Assembly (NCBI GenBank): GCA_022564695.1
Contig: JADFKX010000027.1
Span: forward strand, 1 to 16,134
Reading direction: 5' to 3'
Origin: Chloroflexota bacterium
Lineage (GTDB): Bacteria > Chloroflexota > Dehalococcoidia > SM23-28-2 > RBG-16-64-32
Length of the DNA: 16,134 bases
Shown here: positions 15,204 to 16,134 of the stretch, in pieces
How positions within the stretch are numbered: position 1 is the first letter of the stretch
Layout: every line of letters begins with the position of its first letter
Notes under the pieces: model-generated
The model's input: only the letters and a program-made list of their open reading frames with translations
Database searches by the model: none
What the model was told of the DNA's origin: nothing
Translations under genes and position numbers: made by a program

Positions 15204-15689
15204 TTAGTTTGTACCCTCACCCTGGCCCTCTCCCTTTGAGGGAGAGGGTAGGGCGGGGTTTGATTGAGATTGCGGTTTGGATGGGGGCGTTAGATTGATG
15301 TGGCGCGAATTCGAAGAACGAATGGGGCGGTGGCTATTGGGAATGAGGGTCACTGTGCCGGAAATGGGTTGGTTGTTCCGGACGGACGGGCCTTCCAGCG
15401 TCAGCAGGGAGGCGCGGAGGAGGTTTGCCAGGAGGGTGACGGCGACGGTGCGGGCGCGGGCCTCCCGGCGGCGCTGGCGTCTGGCGAGGCGGTTGAGGGC
15501 TTTGCGGGCGTCCGGGACGAGTGATAGGGCGAGGGCGAGCTGCTGGAGCTGGCGGGAGTTCTCCCCGTGCCTGAGGGCGTTAAGGTTGCCCTTGGGGGCG
15601 CCGGCGCCGGGGCGTCGGCCGCCCCTTCGACTGGGCTCAGGGCAGGCGCGCTTGGAGCGGGAGGGCCGGGAGCCGTTGGTGGTGGACAT
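15204..15689 (-). CDS. Small basic phage-type protein with repeat-derived insertions
   Basis: 161 residues. GRRPGAGAPKGNLNALRHG (24-42) is a motif seen at the N-terminus of phage small-terminase-like and related DNA-binding proteins. A Leu/Arg-rich helix region follows (ALNRLARRQRRREARAR). Its place just upstream of the capsid gene would suit a packaging protein, but the rest of the chain does not decide the function. Two segments look foreign: RACPEPSRRG (14-23) is encoded by a dispersed repeat at 15624-15646, and the end SPSKGEGQGEGTN is encoded by a palindromic repeat at 15226-15248. The true ancestral gene may have ended earlier. The ribosome site is weak. An antisense frame of similar length exists, but the motif favours this strand. 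Confidence 0.6.
   Translation of the reverse strand: MSTTNGSRPSRSKRACPEPSRRGGRRPGAGAPKGNLNALRHGENSRQLQQLALALSLVPDARKALNRLARRQRRREARARTVAVTLLANLLRASLLTLEGPSVRNNQPISGTVTLIPNSHRPIRSSNSRHINLTPPSKPQSQSNPALPSPSKGEGQGEGTN
15226..15248. repeat. Palindromic repeat at the 3' end of the small phage gene
   Basis: Perfect inverted repeat CCCTCTCCCT-TTG-AGGGAGAGGG. It forms the C-terminal codons of the upstream gene and lies just before the capsid ribosome site. I recall this sequence type as a dispersed intergenic repeat in environmental bacteria; copy number cannot be judged here. Confidence 0.7.
15624..15646. repeat. Dispersed repeat inserted in frame
   Basis: The segment starting CCTTCGACTGGGCTCAGG matches a short repeat type I recall from many Chloroflexota and other environmental genomes (CCTTCGACAGGCTCAGG-like). 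Read on the minus strand it encodes CPEPSRR, inside the start of the small phage-type protein and without breaking its frame. Confidence 0.6.
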
Positions 15690-15788
15690 TTCGCCCCGAT
15701 ATTAGAACGCGTGCGCGGCATCTGGTAGGGGGATGTGGCAGGGGGGAGTGGGGACAGTGGACAGAACCCGGAGCCGGGGAGTCCAGAC

Positions 15789-15812
15789 GGGCGCAGCGAG
15801 CCGCGCCCCTAC
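15789..15812 (-). repeat. REP element, copy 1
   Basis: 24 bases: a near-perfect 9-bp palindrome (GGGCGCAGC/GCCGCGCCC, one mismatch) with a 2-base loop, then CCTAC. On the minus strand it begins GTAG, the REP foot. It is 23/24 identical to, and inverted relative to, the copy inside the RAYT gene. The surrounding 15690-15847 stretch holds no gene. Confidence 0.75.
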
Positions 15813-15847
15813 ACCCCGCCCCCCTGCCGCAAATCGCCCCTACGCAC

Positions 15848-16134
15848 CTACAAGTTCGATGGGTTTTCCGGGTCCTCGTCCCAGCGCAACGGGTTGTCGC
15901 GGATGTACTGGCGGATCCGGCCCAGTTCCTGCTCGTCCCGGATGACGCGTTCGTAGTAATTGCGTTGCCAGAAGGGGAGACCGGTCCGCTTCAAGATTTG
16001 GTTCGCCCGGATGGCGGATAATGACTTGAAGGCCAGAACCACGTCGCCCAGCGCAGGCCGCGTGCGGTTCGTAGGGGCGCGGCTCGCCGCGCCCTCCAGC
16101 TCCCCTACCTCTCCTAGAACCACGATCGCGTGCA
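15848..16134 (-). CDS. REP-associated tyrosine transposase (RAYT), C-terminal part
   Basis: The frame is open to the window edge, so this is the C-terminal 95 residues of a larger protein. RAYTs are IS200/IS605-like Y1 transposases that mobilise REP palindromes. The first complete codon reads H (16132-16130), followed by AIVVLG. This fits the HxH metal motif (PNHVHAIVV in relatives), with the first His just off the window. ALGDVVLAFKSLSAIRANQIL and FWQRNYYERVIRDEQELGRIRQYIRDNPLRW follow; NYYE carries the catalytic Tyr, and the whole closing block is characteristic of the family. Between them, EGAASRAPTN is encoded by an inserted REP copy. The GTG at 16123 is not the start. Confidence 0.88.
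   Translation of the reverse strand, partial: HAIVVLGEVGELEGAASRAPTNRTRPALGDVVLAFKSLSAIRANQILKRTGLPFWQRNYYERVIRDEQELGRIRQYIRDNPLRWDEDPENPSNL
16071..16094 (+). repeat. REP element, copy 2, inside the RAYT gene
   Basis: GTAG, one G, then a perfect 9-bp palindrome GGGCGCGGC-TC-GCCGCGCCC. At 24 bases it equals eight codons, so it adds residues (GAASRAPT in the protein) without a frameshift. It lies between the HxH motif and the catalytic Tyr region. Confidence 0.8.

Noticed and set aside
15277..15705. 142-codon plus-strand frame opposite the small phage-type gene
   Set aside because: The minus-strand frame carries the GAPKGNLNALRHG motif and fits the module's direction.
15781..16100. Possible CRISPR array, from repeated GC-rich units
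   Set aside because: Only two copies, in opposite orientations and far apart, each palindromic with a GTAG foot; this fits REP elements.

Overview
This is a GC-rich window that looks like a piece of a Chloroflexota genome, perhaps a Dehalococcoidia-type lineage. That assignment is an inference from gene content (ClpC, an EtfD-like Fe-S oxidoreductase, an Eis-type acetyltransferase, a pseudo-receiver protein) and from dispersed palindromic repeats of a kind I associate with such genomes. No rRNA, tRNA or CRISPR array is visible.

Layout. Bases 1-2381 (+) hold the 3' part of a ClpC-type unfoldase gene whose start lies off the left edge. A repeat-rich convergent spacer follows, then a helical, phasin-like small protein (2509-2952, -) with a near-consensus promoter, and a small DUF4177-like protein (3140-3370, +). 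Bases 3533-6153 (+) form a compact three-gene unit: an RpiB-like protein with a diverged active site, a one-base-overlapping membrane protein with a His/Cys-rich ectodomain plus two cupredoxin-like domains that lack copper ligands, and a shorter paralogue with only the His/Cys-rich ectodomain. This unit is the best candidate here for an undescribed system.

A TTGACA-N16-TATACT promoter then drives a cytidylate-kinase-like gene (6304-6999, +). It converges with a hypothetical protein (6980-7300, -) lying downstream of an Eis-like acetyltransferase (7382-8602, -), whose promoter predicts a leaderless mRNA. Divergent from that is a membrane Fe-S oxidoreductase of the EtfD/HdrD type (8783-10894, +), which probably passes electrons from electron transfer flavoprotein to menaquinone, followed by a degenerate receiver-domain protein (10940-11338, +).

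Bases 11349-15689 (all -) are a phage structural module. In transcription order it contains a small basic protein with a phage-type GAPKGNLNALRHG motif, an HK97-like major capsid protein, a strong hairpin, a large tail-fibre/baseplate-like protein, a small coiled-coil protein and a head-tail adaptor-like protein. No large terminase, portal or integrase is visible, so this is a prophage fragment or remnant. Repeats have been absorbed in frame into the first gene.

The right end (15848-16134, -) is the C-terminal half of a REP-associated tyrosine transposase (RAYT). It contains an in-frame REP palindrome with the diagnostic GTAG foot, and an inverted copy lies just downstream of the gene.
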